Of a stretch of 64,000 nt of DNA, positions 45,063 through 57,606 are shown piece by piece. Source of the DNA: Monomorium pharaonis (Eukaryota > Arthropoda > Insecta > Hymenoptera > Formicidae); NCBI RefSeq assembly GCF_013373865.1, contig NC_050472.1, positions 12,795,913-12,859,912 on the forward strand. Direction: 5' to 3'. A program made the translations under genes and the position numbers. The stretch's first letter is position 1; each line of letters starts with the position of its first letter. The notes beneath the pieces were generated by a model. The model was not told the origin of the DNA. It saw only the letters and a list, made by a program, of their open reading frames with translations, and did no database searches.

Positions 45063-45864
45063 TCACTCCCTTTTTCTATTATTTCTAACTCTTTTATTCT
45101 GGAAGGTTCTGTGCAATGGCTTTCTCTTACGTTTCTTCCCTTTCACAGAGACATCACGTTTGAGCGTCCAGCAGAAATCAGCCATCATATTCACATCCCA
45201 TTTGCCTTGATATCGAAACTCCATCTCCTTGATGTCCTGATGAAATCTTTCTCCCTGTTCTTCACTATAATCACCTAGATTTTCTGGGAAGTAGTCGATA
45301 TAAGAATCTAAGAAATGCAACTTAAGATTCATTAGGCAACCTAGTTTTTTATAGTTCTCCATCATTTCCGCCACCTTTTGTCTGTAATCTTGACTTTTGT
45401 GGTTTCCTAAAAAATTTTTTGTGACACCTTTGAAACTCAGCCATGCTGCTCTCTCATCTTCATTCATTTTGGTAACAAAATTGTCGTCTCTCAACATTTT
45501 ACGTATTTGAGGTCCATCAAAAATTCCTTCTCGCAATTTTGCATCAGAGATGTTGGGAAATTTTTCTTGTAAATACTGGTAGCATTCACCATTTTTATTC
45601 AGAGCTTTCACCCATTGTTTCATGAGTCCTAATTTGATATGAAGAGGTGGAAGAAGAACTTTTGAAGGCTCAACCAACGGTTCATTTATGATATTTTTAG
45701 ACCCAGGTTGCAGAGACGTTCTTGTCGGCCATTCTTTTCTAATGTAATGGTTTGTTCGATCTCTACTATCCCATTCACATAGAAAGCATGGATTTTTTGT
45801 GTAACCTGATTGTTGACCCAATAATATGGTGAGAATTTTTAAATCTCCACAAATTTGCCACCTC
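45063..45864 (-). pseudogene. C-terminal half of DDE-like repeat-encoded protein
   Basis: About 266 codons identical in type to the C-terminal half at 61076-61866. It includes CGDLKILTILLGQQSGYTKN, PCFLCEWDSR, LLPPLHIKLGLMKQWVKAL, EEQGERFHQDIKEMEFRYQG and a basic tail. The N-terminal half is missing; the first ~9 residues of the open frame (MFDTKVWIW) come from the adjoining MITE. Unlike the 61-kb copy, this part has no internal stop. Confidence 0.8.
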
Positions 45865-46067
45865 CATATCCAAACCTTAGTATCGAACACTCAATCATTG
45901 GGTGTACAAACTCAATGTTCGAGTATAAACACTCAATCTTTAGTGTAAATACTCAAGATTTGAGCGTATACACGTAAATTTGGGAGTAAACTCCCAAAAT
46001 CGAGTATTAACACTCAATTTTGAGTGTAAACTCTCAAAATTAGAATGTTTTTTCCGTAAGGGTAGAG
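45865..46067. mobile_element. right-end fragment of CCTTACGG MITE
   Basis: Near-identical to 22437-22629, ending TTTTTTCCGTAAGG. The left half is replaced by the DDE-like element, making a chimeric junction. Confidence 0.8.
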
Positions 46068-46624
46068 CTGGAAATTTTCCCATAACCAGTTAATACTTTG
46101 ACTTTTACCTGAAATATCATCCTGTCCTGGTGGTAAATATGCCATTGTGCAAAGTTCTCTTTCTATCTACGGAATATCGGCTATGGTTTTCCAAGCATCT
46201 AAAAAAATTTTTTTCTTGCTATTTCTGGTTTGATTTTTAACTTTAATTTTTTTAATAAAACATTTATTCACGACGTTTTAATATTTTGAAAAAAAGAACA
46301 TTTCTGAAACTTTATATGATAATTTTACTGTTTGCGTGATTTTTTATATTTTTATTCGATTTACGAAGAAGACAATGTTTTTTTTTTAATGCAACCTAGT
46401 TTTTTTTGTAAAACATTTTTAGATAAACCAAAATTTAGCTCTAAATATTTTATTAATTGGGCGAATTATAGAAACATTTATCTTGAATAATGCTTTGCTT
46501 ATAATTCTTTTGTTTTAATGATTTTGTGTGAATTGAAATATAGCCTCTGCAGACAAAATATGTAGATTTTACCCCACTCTTTTTTCGATAAAATACGATG
46601 GTATATTTTGGACGTTAAATAAAA
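46068..46624. other. AT-rich stretch, nothing identified
   Basis: No gene or repeat recognised. Confidence 0.35.
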
Positions 46625-47665
46625 GAGAAGTGGTTCACTCAGACACAGTACAATTGGACACAGTGCGAATGGACACGGTGCAAATGGACATAAAATAATG
46701 TATACGTTTCAAATGGACACGGTTTATTTTGACACAGAAATTTTGCACACAGAAAAAATAAATTTTAAACAAATTACAATTTGGACATGATACAAATGTA
46801 CACCGTGCAATTGGACACGTAAAATGTGTACATCGCAAAGTTGTACACCGCGAACTTGTACACCGCAAATTTGGGAGCGTCCTAGATGCGCACAGTAATA
46901 AACGGACACAGCAGGCTGAGTGCAAATATGCACAGTCGCAAACCTATGTGGTGCAGAGAATGCTTTGCACGCACACACACACGGGGAATGCAAGGGGGGG
47001 GCTTCGCCCCCCCTCCCACACTCACCCCGTCGGTAGAGGTGCCCGAAAAGTCGCGACCCATGTGGTAAGTTTGTAGGTTACTGTATCCGTTTGGTCTGTG
47101 CGCATTTGGTCCGTGTGCATCTGGTCCGTGCGCATTTGGTCTGTGCGCATTTGGTCTGTGCGCATTTGGTCTGGGTCCGTTTCACTCAGCCTGTTGTATC
47201 CGTTTATTACTGTGCGCATCTGGGACTCACTCGCAAATTTGTACACTGCAAAAGTTGCACACCGCAAAGTTGTACACCGTGTATATTGTATTGGAAATCT
47301 GCTAATACATATATACTTTACTTTGTTTACGATGTACAACATGGGTTAGCGACTTCGATACTTACTCGTCGAAATTGCTAACCTATGTTGTACATTGCAA
47401 ACAAAGTAAAGTATATATGTATTAGCAGATTTCCAATACAATATACACGGTGTACAACTTTGCGGTGTACCAATTTTACGTGTCCAATTGCACGGTGTAC
47501 ATTTTTATCGTGTCCAAATTGTAATTTGTTTAGAATTTATTTTTCCTGTGTGCAAAATTCCTGTGTAAAAATAAACCGTGTCCATTTGAAACGTATACAT
47601 TATTTTGTGTCCATTTGCACCGTGTCCATTTGCACTGTGTCCAATTATACTATGTCCAAATGAAG
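46625..47665. mobile_element. foldback element A6 with nested foldback elements
   Basis: The outer arms 46630-46870 and 47455-47660 are inverted copies of each other, built from ~15-bp units (CAAATGGACACGGTG / CACCGTGTCCATTTG). Inside lies a second element bounded by GCGCACAGTAATAAACGGAC and its complement (~46872-47229), holding the shared core (~46928-47068) and an array of GGTCCGTGTGCATTT units (47090-47175). A third palindrome (47236-47450) has arms with GTATATATGTATTAGCAGAT. All short ORFs are repeat artefacts. Confidence 0.75.
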
Positions 47666-48032
47666 GCCACTCAAATAATAGAATGGCCATTACAGTGAAT
47701 TAGAATATAGCAAGGATGTGAATTCGCTATTATTTTAGCTTGTTTATGTTCAAGAATATATTTAATTCCATACATTGATTGAATTGTTACTCTTTCCAAA
47801 TCGTCAAAAATATAGGTATTAATATTAGTTTGATGCAATTTTCACATGAAATTTTGTCTACTAAAAAAAAAAAAAATAATTTTTCTGGGAAAATTCAGAG
47901 AATTATTTATTAGGAACGAAAGTATAGAGTTGGATATTGTCTGGGTTTGATTTGTTATGAGTGACACAAGCATACCAATAAGGAAGGTGTCGGTAGCACC
48001 GATGACGTAAGTCGGTTAGCTGCAGCGAGTGA
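47666..48032. other. AT-rich stretch
   Basis: Nothing recognised. Confidence 0.3.
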
Positions 48033-48510
48033 GGCTCGATTAGGCACATAAGCGATTGGACACAGTAGTATTTCCCAATTGGACACGGTCCCGATTGCAC
48101 ACGGACCCGATTGCACACGGACTTGATTTCGCACCGACCCGTTTGCACACGACCCGTTTGCAGACGGACCCGATTGGACACGGACTCGATTGGACACAGA
48201 CCCGATTGCACACGGACCCGATTGCACACGGACTCGATTGCACGAGTGAGTCCCAGATGCGCACAGTAATAAACGGACACAGCAGGCTAATTGTAAGTGA
48301 AACGGACACAGACCAAATGCGCACAGATCAAATGCGCACGGACCAAATGCGCACGGTCCAAATGCGCACGGACCAAATGCGCACAGACCAAACGGACACA
48401 GTAACCAACAGACTTACCACATGGGTTGCGACTTTTCGACCCCCCTTTACCGACGGGGTGGGTGCGGGAGGGAGGCAAAGCCCTCCTTTGCACCTCCCCC
48501 GTGTGCGCGC

Positions 48511-48541
<31 letters not shown>

Positions 48542-49031
48542 TGCAAAGCATTCTCTGCATCACATGGGTTTGCGACTGTGCGCAAACTTAGATATAAAAA
48601 TACGTACAAAATATTTATTTTCATTATAATAATTTATAATATTTTTTTTTATTATATATATTTTATAGTCGCAAACCCATGTGGTGCAGAAAATGCTTTG
48701 TGCGCGCGCGCGCGCGCACGCACGCACGCACGGGGTGCAAGGGGGGCTTTGCTCCTCCTCCCGCACCCACTCCGTCTAAATCGCTAACCATGAACTATCT
48801 GCAATGCGGAATTGTATCGTGTGCAATCGGGTCCGTGTGCAAACGGGTCGGTGCGCAATCGAGTCAGTATGCAATCAAGTCGGTGTGCAATCGGGTCCGT
48901 GTCTAATCGGGTCCGTGTTCAATCGGGTCCGTGTCCAATTGAGTCTGTGTCCAATCGGGTCTGTGTCGAATCGAATCCGTGTCCAATCGAGAAATACTAC
49001 TGTGTCCAATCGCTTATGTGCGCAATCGGGA
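48033..49031. mobile_element. foldback element A7 with a nested relative
   Basis: The ends GGCACATAAGCGATTGGACACAG and its complement (to 49031) match element A5. The left arm is an array of CCGATTGCACACGGAC (16-bp units, 48065-48245), the right arm of CGTGTGCAATCGGGTC (48815-48985). At 48246 a nested element begins with GTCCCAGATGCGCACAGTAA, followed by 15-bp units GGACCAAATGCGCAC (48312-48395) and a core (CATGGGTTGCGACTTTTCGACC...GCATCACATGGG, 48420-48575). The host element's own core follows at 48665-48790. Two cores in opposite orientation therefore sit ~100 bp apart. Confidence 0.8.
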
Positions 49032-49273
49032 CAGTCCCGCTGTAGCAGTCAGCATCGAGCGCATTACGCGAAGTTTCGTGCAATCCGCTCGGCAATTAGC
49101 GCAATGCTCCTTAGACAGCACTTGCTGTCTGAGCAAGATTTTGGAATTCTGACCGACTTACGCTTTCACGCAATCTTCCCCTTCTCTCGATCCAACTACC
49201 GAATTAACGGATATATAAACCGTCGAAAGAAAGTGAGGGACGAATCAATCCAAAATCGACAAACCGAGATAAC
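49032..49273. other. unassigned stretch
   Basis: No gene recognised. Confidence 0.3.
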
Positions 49274-49405
49274 ACACGACACTGCTTTGCGGGGTCGTGT
49301 ATCGCCGACGCAAAACATTGTAATAAATACAACCACGACACCCTGCTTTGCGGGGTCGTGGACAGTGCACTCATAGACGCGACACTCTGCCTTGAGGGGT
49401 CGCGA
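49274..49405. repeat. three repeats of a GACAC...GGGGTCG hairpin motif
   Basis: CACGACACTGCTTTGCGGGGTCGTG and two variants (near 49336 and 49379) can each fold with CACGAC/GTCGTG-type arms; the third has GCGAC/GTCGC with compensating change (CGCGACAC...GGGGTCGCG). The paired change in both arms suggests selection for the fold or a palindromic duplication. Confidence 0.6.
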
Positions 49406-49690
49406 TCTAACCGCACACTGTAAAAACAGACTTTATAATAAAAGTGCTTAACACAAAGAGTAGTGTATAGTGTCTAAATACCCTCCTCGCGAGATCTCTG
49501 GCAGCGATTCCTAATGTACTCACAACAAGGGGTACAAGAGATTTAATTTTCTAAAGTGATTTTATATAAATTATCGACTTCAGCATTACATTAAAATTGA
49601 TTTTATTTTATTCCTTCTCAAAGATAGCACCTATTTATCCCGGACGAGTCCCCAAAAATTTAATGCGTCTAGTAGGAAGGATATTCCAGA
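49406..49690. other. unassigned stretch
   Basis: TCTGGCAGCGATTCC near 49497 resembles a retroelement primer site, but no LTR pair or coding remnant supports that. Confidence 0.25.
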
Positions 49691-50480
49691 CAGAACAGGT
49701 AAGGCAGGGAAGGACGTAACGAGACTTACCATTCCCGTAGGCACGCAAGACAGAGAGGGTAGATGCCTCGGGTTGAACGCACTTTTTGTGACTCAGAAAT
49801 ATAGGTCAATGTGCCGATAGGCCTGCTCGTTTCAAGTCGTGCGTTCGTCGATCCAAGTTTCGAGTCAACGAATTGAATCGCTTTAACTCAAGATCGGACC
49901 AGTGCAGTTCTTGTTCGGGATGAGGGGAGGTTGTTATTAATTAAAATAAATGATGAACTTTATGTAATAAAAAAAAGTAACAAAGTATTTATTCTGAATT
50001 TTTCAAAATGTTATAAAAATATAAATAGGCGTTGAAGTCGTAATTTGCTAATTTTGTAATAACGGTGGTATAATCGAATTTAAACCGCATAATGAGTATG
50101 TATGAGCTGTACAGATATTATATAAGTATTTGGTGGGCGGAGAAAGAAAAACAAAAGATTTTGTCGTTTTAATTCTATAGTTATAACGGTAAACAATTCT
50201 ATAGTTATAGCGGAACAAGGAAATAGTCGAAGGGTTTACTAAATGATTACGTGAGGAAAACAGGGATGGTTGAAGTCGTGAGAGGATAAGGGATGGCGAG
50301 AATCACACGCGGGATCCTCGAGGTCGTGAGAGGGTAAAGGATGGATATTGAAAACGCATGCGGGATCCTCGAGATTAAAAGAAGATGAAAACTGTTGAGA
50401 ATCGCACACGGGATTCTCGAGGTTTGGTAAAGGTGAGCGGAATTCGCAAGGATCGCACTCGGAATCCATGTGGTTCGGAA
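49691..50480. repeat. dispersed repeat, copy 2 (copy 1 at 18354-19076)
   Basis: Close match to 18354-19076 with an extra ~50-bp internal unit carrying GGATCCTCGAG. The two copies are unrelated in flank. Confidence 0.75.
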
Positions 50481-51564
50481 AAAAGTGTCCATACAGGGTG
50501 TCCATATATATGTATATATATACAGGGTGTCCCAAATCTGGTGTGCAATACTTCATGGAAAGATAGACGGGATCGAGATGAACATAAAAATCCAATATAG
50601 TCTTGGTTAGGTCTATCAATAATCAAGATATAAATTTTTTAATTTATGCGAATGAGAGCGCGCCTTGCGCGCCGAAGGAAGGGCTCGAGCCGCTCGAGCC
50701 ATAGCACGGCCTATTGTCTCAAGCATTGGCTGCCGGCGGCGGCGGGGGGAAGAAGGAGAAGCGTGGCGTCGTCGCCGTTCCCACGTCTCGCCGCACCGCG
50801 CCTAAGCTCGCGTCGATGGCTGCTACGCATACTCGCGATTACATGACAAGATTATAAATTATTAATAAAAATATGACAAATTTAAATCGTAATAAACTTC
50901 TGTAAATAAGAAAGTCAAAAGAGAGAAAGCGATGGAAACGTATGAATCCTGCAAATAATATAATATTTGCCGCATCAAATTCTCTTATCGTTTTTTATGG
51001 AATATTCAATTAACGAAGATTTATCACGATTGATTCTTTATACATTCTCCTTTCGTAACCATCTTATTAGAAAATTACAAAATGCACGAAATACTATCCC
51101 TAATATACACTCTTTGTAAAATAACACGATAGAAAAATATTCACGTTTGATCTAAGGACTTCAGGATAAATTATTCGATGCGACTTCTACGGTAATTATA
51201 GGTAATCAGAGATCAATGTTATGTCAAGTATCGTTAGTATGGTTAACTACAAAGGATTTTCTCTTGTATATGATAGAGAACTTCGAGTTTTTTCTATCGT
51301 TAATACATTATAAGTCACTGAAAATCTGTCGTAATTAATAATGCAATTAAAGGTAGAAGAAACTGTAAGTTTTCTATGGTTATAAAAGAAAATCCTTCGT
51401 TGTATTAACAATACATGATATTAAACATTAATTTTTAAGCATAATTATCGTAGCATCGCGCCTAAGCTATCGTGAAATCGTTACATCAAGAGGGAATATT
51501 TTTCAGTGTTATTACAAAAAGTGTAACATACTATGGATAAGTATTTCGCGCATTTTAGTATGAC

Positions 51565-51647
<83 letters not shown>

Positions 51648-52256
51648 CCTCTTTCCCTCTCAAGCACTACGTAGTACACAAATACTGACCATTTTTTCTT
51701 TAAATTTTAATAACTTCGCCAAAAAAAATCGTACAAACTTCAATTTTTTTTCAATTTGTAGGGAAAAGTTCATATTTTACGATAATTTTTATAAAATTTA
51801 CGAGAAAAATTCACTTCACCCCATGGAGCGCGTCAAAGTATAAAAATTTTTGAAGACAATACACATTCTCATTTTTGAAGAAATGCCGAAAAGGGAAAAG
51901 GAGAAGATCAAAATCTGATAAATGCTCTTTAAAGTAGAGACTTTAAGCTTTACAATAAAAAAAAGAACTTTCGAATTGAATAAGTTTTCGCGAAGTTACG
52001 ATTATTTAAATTTGAGTGAAATTTTGGTAAAAATTTTTATTGCGTTAATTTTGTTGCTCAGTGTATAAAACATACAATGCCCAGCAAAAATAATTATATA
52101 TAATTGTATATAATTATATACGATCGTATATGTAATTAAATATGGATATTTTTTGCGTGATTCTATAAAAATATTTATATGATTTTTAGAAATTGTCGCA
52201 TTTTTTTATAAAGGAGAAAGAGAGAAAGTATTAATATATTTACGCATACATAATAC

Positions 52257-52289
<33 letters not shown>

Positions 52290-53480
52290 CACACCCAATA
52301 TATATATATAATATATAATATATATAACATATATACATTTTCAGTGTAGTAATCTGCTAATTGCTTTGAAGCAATTTTATCGTGGATCCGCTATAAAGTA
52401 AATACGAGTATGAAAATGCATATGAAGTAATTAAGTAAAAGTTTTTCCTCTTTCTCTCTTAAATTGTATCACATTTCCATACTATTCACTTATGAAAGAA
52501 TTTTCTTTTAAATAAAATATTTGGTTGCTATAAAAGATTAATTGCCTCAATCGATTTTTAAAAATTATAAAAAAATCAAAAGTAAATAAAATACTTGAGA
52601 AAATTATTTTGATAAAATACTTAAACGTATAATTTTTAATAGATAATGTAGTACATGCATATTTTAAATTTGAATTACCGCATTCTGACTTCTAACTTCA
52701 ATCAATCACGCGTTCACATTTGACCAGATATAACCAATGAAGTCAGTTGATTATTTACTATCGTCTGAACATGCGTTGTGTGTTCGTCGCGTAAAGAATT
52801 GTTTCTTTCTTCGAAAAATTTTTGCATGCCAAATTAATTATGATTGATAGTGATTTGTTGTGATTAACGCATGGTAACCGATTTGTTAATTTTTCATTTT
52901 ATCAATTAAGATATTCATAGTTGATTTTATTTTGAGATGATCTCAAGACTAACGTCTTGAAATGCCAATACGGCTTTGTGATTGGTTAATGACATCTTAA
53001 GACAGTATTTAAGACGATCTATGAATACTGACTTCACTATGAATACTGACATAAATGAGTAAATAATGTACTATCGTAAGTAAGATATCATAAACCAAAC
53101 ACAGAATCATATTAACATCTTAAGACATTATTTAAAACGATTTTGAAGTAAGATTTTGAATACCGGCCGGTTACGAACCAACCTATAAATTTTTTTATAC
53201 ATTAATTTAAATATTTTATATAAATAACTTATATGAAAGAGAAAAAAGCAAAATGTAGCATTATTGCCTATTATGTCGGTTTTGGGATTTATTTTGTGAA
53301 ACATTCATATTTGTTTATTTTATGAAAAACTCAATTACTACAAAATTTAAAAAGATTTCAAAAAACTGCTACATATGCATATATAATTTCTGGTAAAAAA
53401 TACTTTTTAGTTTGTATTTATATTTCTGAAATTTTATTTTTAGTTTTTGTTTAAAAAATATGATTTAAGAATAAAAAAAA

Positions 53481-53487
<7 letters not shown>
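50481..53487. other. non-coding stretch
   Basis: No gene recognised. A GC-rich block lies at 50646-50840, with an Arg/Ser/Ala-rich ORF of no known family. A (CT)n run is at ~51569-51641. The part 51690-52066 resembles the mariner-like end at ~9500-9632. AT repeats are at 52258-52335. Confidence 0.4.
51569..51641. repeat. (CT)n microsatellite
   Basis: Uninterrupted CT dinucleotides of about 70 bp; the ORF of alternating Arg/Glu on the minus strand is a by-product. Confidence 0.95.

Positions 53488-53577
<90 letters not shown>
53488..53577. repeat. (GT)n microsatellite
   Basis: About 90 bp of uninterrupted GT dinucleotides. Confidence 0.95.
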
Positions 53578-53578
<1 letters not shown>

Positions 53579-55390
53579 ATGCGATCTTTTTATAGATATA
53601 TTCCTATATACACTTATTAGATACAATCTTTAAAATTGATTAAAAATTCCAAATTTTATCTAAATATTATAAATTAAACTTACCTCTCGCAAAAATGACA
53701 AACAGCAATAGCAGAAGGATAAGTGGGAGTGCAGATCCCACCTTTTATTAGCATATCGTACAGTGTACAAGATAATCGTACACTGGTAGGGAGCTACCGT
53801 AATATATGTGCTGGTTGGAATAATACTTGAACGTTTTCAAATGTGGACTTATTTGTGTCACGTTCTTCAGCTATATCAACTTTTATATTATTATTAATTA
53901 TAAAAAGATCATTTAATTCGAATACGTGCCACGTATATGATAAAATATAACGTGATTTTACAGTTAAAACGTATGTTTTAAAAATGAAGTATTTTAGTGC
54001 GTGATATTTTATGCATTCTCACAGAATAACAACACCGTGCAAAAGTATTTATTTCACATTATGTATACTTGTGTTATCTGTAATTAATATTTTGTGGGAT
54101 AAGTAATAAATCGGTTATCGAAGGTTTACTTTAAATTATATGATTGACAATACATAGTCAATTGAAAATAAATAAAGTAATAAATATATTTATATAAACT
54201 CAAAATAGAAGAAGTGAAAAATTTTGTATTTTTATCTTAAAAATCTAAATATTTCTCAATTAACAATAACCTTGAATAAGTGCGCATTTTTTTTACAAAG
54301 TTAACAGAATGCTGTTCAAGTTTTTTTTATTTTATTGTATTATTATTACCCATGGATTTCGTCTTCAAGAAGCTCTGGATACCGCCGGCTGTTTAACGTT
54401 TTATAAAAATGTAAGTTAATTTTTTTATTTTTGTAAAAATGAAAGTTCATCCTGCAGTACAAAAAGTTGGATTGGAATTTAAAAAATAAATTAAAATTCG
54501 TATGGAATTTTATTTCACACTGACTATTCATCATACGTAAGGTTAATTCATGTTGCCTGTAAGCCACCTCTTAATTTCTAATAGTAAGTAAATTTGAGAA
54601 AAGCATAGCGGCAAGTGATGTATTACACATAATTTTCTATCGAAAACATAACAGTTCATTCAAGATAAAAAATTTTCTAGCGAACGTAAAATTCAATGTA
54701 TGTTACAATGAGATGCATATTGAGATAAAAATCATTCAAAATAAAATCAACAATTGTGAGATAATTCTAACAAATAAACGATCCGAAATGCTGATTTGCC
54801 TTAAAGTTATTTTCAAACTGTACTAAGCCAAGATTTCCGTGGTTAAACGCATCTTCCTAAACAAAAGAAAACGATTTTTCTCTTTTTAAAAATTTATATC
54901 TATTCCCAAACCTACAAATCGAAATAAACGTACGCATGTTCATTATACAATTTAACACATTTTAAATATTTGTTTTTAAACCTGTGTCAATATCACTGAA
55001 AAGTAGAAACTAAAAAAGGTATACAATCGCGTTTAACTTACAATTAGCTTTAAAAATGGTACTTACAAGTTTGTCATTTTTATAACGTATAGTTTTTATT
55101 GAAAAGAAACGAAGTTTTTCTTAATGAGTTAAAATTTGCGATGTAAAATGGTAATATATTCGCTCGGAGTATCTTACTAACGATCGTGTGCATAAATAGC
55201 ATACGCGCAAGTCTTTATAAACATCAATTTGCGAAAGTAATATTTTAAAAAATTCTTATAAATTTTACTTTGGAAAGATATATAAAATAAAATATATATA
55301 TATATATATAAATGTCTATAATCATTTATATATACATATTATTGTGAGATTTTTGAATAACATATGTGTTTATATACATATATATATATA
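53578..55390. other. AT-rich non-coding stretch
   Basis: No gene or repeat family recognised. Confidence 0.35.
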
Positions 55391-56180
55391 CACACTGGCG
55401 CAAGAAAAAACGAAACAAAATTTTTGACCGATTTTTAGGCAATCTTCAAAGTGATGCAACTTTGCGAAAAATTATCCAAATTACATGTACTTTTTTTTAA
55501 ATTAAAGGGCAAAGACTCTACTTTAAGAATCCTTACGCGAAAGTTTGATTTATTAAGTGTGAACCTTTTGTATCGCATGAAAAGCAAACATGCGTTTTTT
55601 CATTGAAAAAAGTAAAAGTTTGTTATCATTTTTTACAAGTTTCTTGTTAAAATCTAGCTAATATTAATCAAGATTTTTAAAGTTCATTCTTTTCTAAGCA
55701 ATTAAAAAAAAACATGTCGATACGATGTTTTTTATTGATTGCACACGAGTGTTTGAAATTTGCACTGCATTTTAGGGTATTTTAGCGAATAAATACAGTA
55801 TTTTTTGAATATTATGAATTTTGAGTATCAATATGATATTGCTCATTGATTTTATTCGTGTTTAACTCAATCATACCGCCGTCATCAAAATGACCCGATG
55901 TGCACCACGATTAATATTAACCAGATTTTAACGAGAAACCTGTGAAAAATGATAACAAACTTTTACTTTTTTCAATTAAAAAACACATGTTTGGTTTTCA
56001 TGCAAAACAAAAGGTTTGCACTTAACAAATCAAACTTTCGCGTAGGGATTCTCAAAGTAGAGTTTTTGCCCTTTAATTTAAAAAAAGTACATGTAATTTG
56101 GATGATTTTTTGCAAAGTTGCATCACTTTGAAGATTGCCTAAAAATTGGTCAAAAATTTTGTTTCGTTTTTTTTCTGCGC

Positions 56181-56186
<6 letters not shown>
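55391..56186. mobile_element. palindromic MITE, mariner-like ends
   Basis: Inverted ends CACTGGCGCAAGAAAAAACG and its imperfect complement at 56160-56186, with arms continuing for about 270 bp (AGGCAATCTTCAAAGTGATGCAAC on the left, mirrored on the right). Both sides are flanked by TA/GT-rich repeats. No transposase. Confidence 0.8.

Positions 56187-56250
<64 letters not shown>
56187..56250. repeat. (GT)n(AT)n microsatellite
   Basis: Dinucleotide run continuing directly from the MITE end. Confidence 0.9.
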
Positions 56251-56258
56251 GTGTATAT

Positions 56259-56440
56259 TGTAATTCTCATTATTATAATATTGGTCTATGCAAATTATGA
56301 TATAATTACCGTAAATAGAATAGTGATTAATATAGTAAGTTATATTTTTTCAATGTAGGGGAGACCAAGGATAGTAGGTCAACTTTTAGTCTTGTATTTT
56401 TACATTAAAAATTGTGATATTTGTGATATGAATAAAATGA

Positions 56441-56498
<58 letters not shown>

Positions 56499-56502
56499 AT
56501 AC

Positions 56503-56556
<54 letters not shown>

Positions 56557-56945
56557 TATACACACACATATATATATATATAATACATATACACACATAT
56601 ATTTAATTTATACATATATATACACACACACATTTTACTCATAAATCTCACAATTTTTAATGTAAAAATACAAGACTTAAAGTTGGCCGACTATCCTTGG
56701 TCTCCCTTACACTGAGAAAAGTAATTTCATAATATGCATATAATTACATAAAATAATTATAGTCAGGAATATCATTTTTATAATAATTATTACTATAATA
56801 TTGGTAATAATAATTATATGTTTATAATGATGCTTATAATGATTGCTGTATAGTACAACTTACTATATGAATCACTATTCCGTTTATGGTAATTATATCA
56901 TAATTTGCATAGACTAATATTATGATAATGAGAATTACAATATAG
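56259..56945. mobile_element. palindrome within a palindrome (two nested MITEs)
   Basis: The outer arms 56259-56345 and 56850-56945 are inverted (TGTAATTCTCATTAT...GTCTATGCAAATTATGATA). Inside, 56355-56707 is a second palindrome with ends GGGGAGACCAAGGATAGT and its complement, whose loop is a (GT)n(AT)n microsatellite at ~56441-56630. No coding capacity in either. Confidence 0.75.
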
Positions 56946-57606
56946 TTTAAACAAACTACAATTTATATTGTCAAATAATTATAAATATATCATTGGATCC
57001 AAAAATAACAATAAATTATAGTGATATTATGGTTACTACAAATATTTTTGGTAAGAATAGCTCATATACCGCTGATATTGCTAAAATTCTACAGACATGT
57101 AGTATGTGGAGGAAAAGGTGATAATATGGCCAATTATATTATCTCCGTTATTAGCTGACGAATTCTAATAATTATTCATGGTATCATTTGTTTAGTAGTC
57201 TGCCGTCATATAGTAACATTATGACAAAACACAACAATCAACATTTGTTATAAGGCATTTTTACTTTCGAGAATTTTAAAACTTTTGTAAAATACATTTT
57301 GATATTTAATTACGCATACTTTCTCATTTTTTAGAACTTAGAGACATCATCCAAATGTATGTAGAGTACTTTTTTGTTATTTAACTCTTTATTCACCCAA
57401 TGAAAACACAATATTTTTTAAACGTATTTTAAATATTTATTTTTAATTATTTTCATTATTAGCGTTTCTTGCACAAGTAATATTTATATAATATTTATTA
57501 ATTATTTGTTTTATATTAATTATTTATTTCAAATAATGAATTAGAAAAAATATTTATAAAACGTTCATTTAACGTTTATTTAATATTTATAAATTATTAA
57601 GGTAAT
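56946..57606. other. AT-rich stretch
   Basis: Nothing recognised. Confidence 0.3.

Larger units (their letters stand above)
44557..45864 (-). mobile_element. truncated copy of DDE-like repeat element (copy 1)
   Basis: Matches 60446-61875 almost base for base, from CACAGGCACACAAAAAAAA at the 3' end, through three ~121-124-bp tandem units, to the coding region. It is fused at 45864/45865 to the right end of a CCTTACGG MITE. Confidence 0.85.

Noticed and set aside
50646..50846. Arg/Ser/Ala-rich ORF in a GC-rich block
   Set aside because: Short, compositionally biased, no homology recognised.
51481..51663. ORF of alternating Arg-Glu
   Set aside because: Translation of the (CT)n microsatellite.
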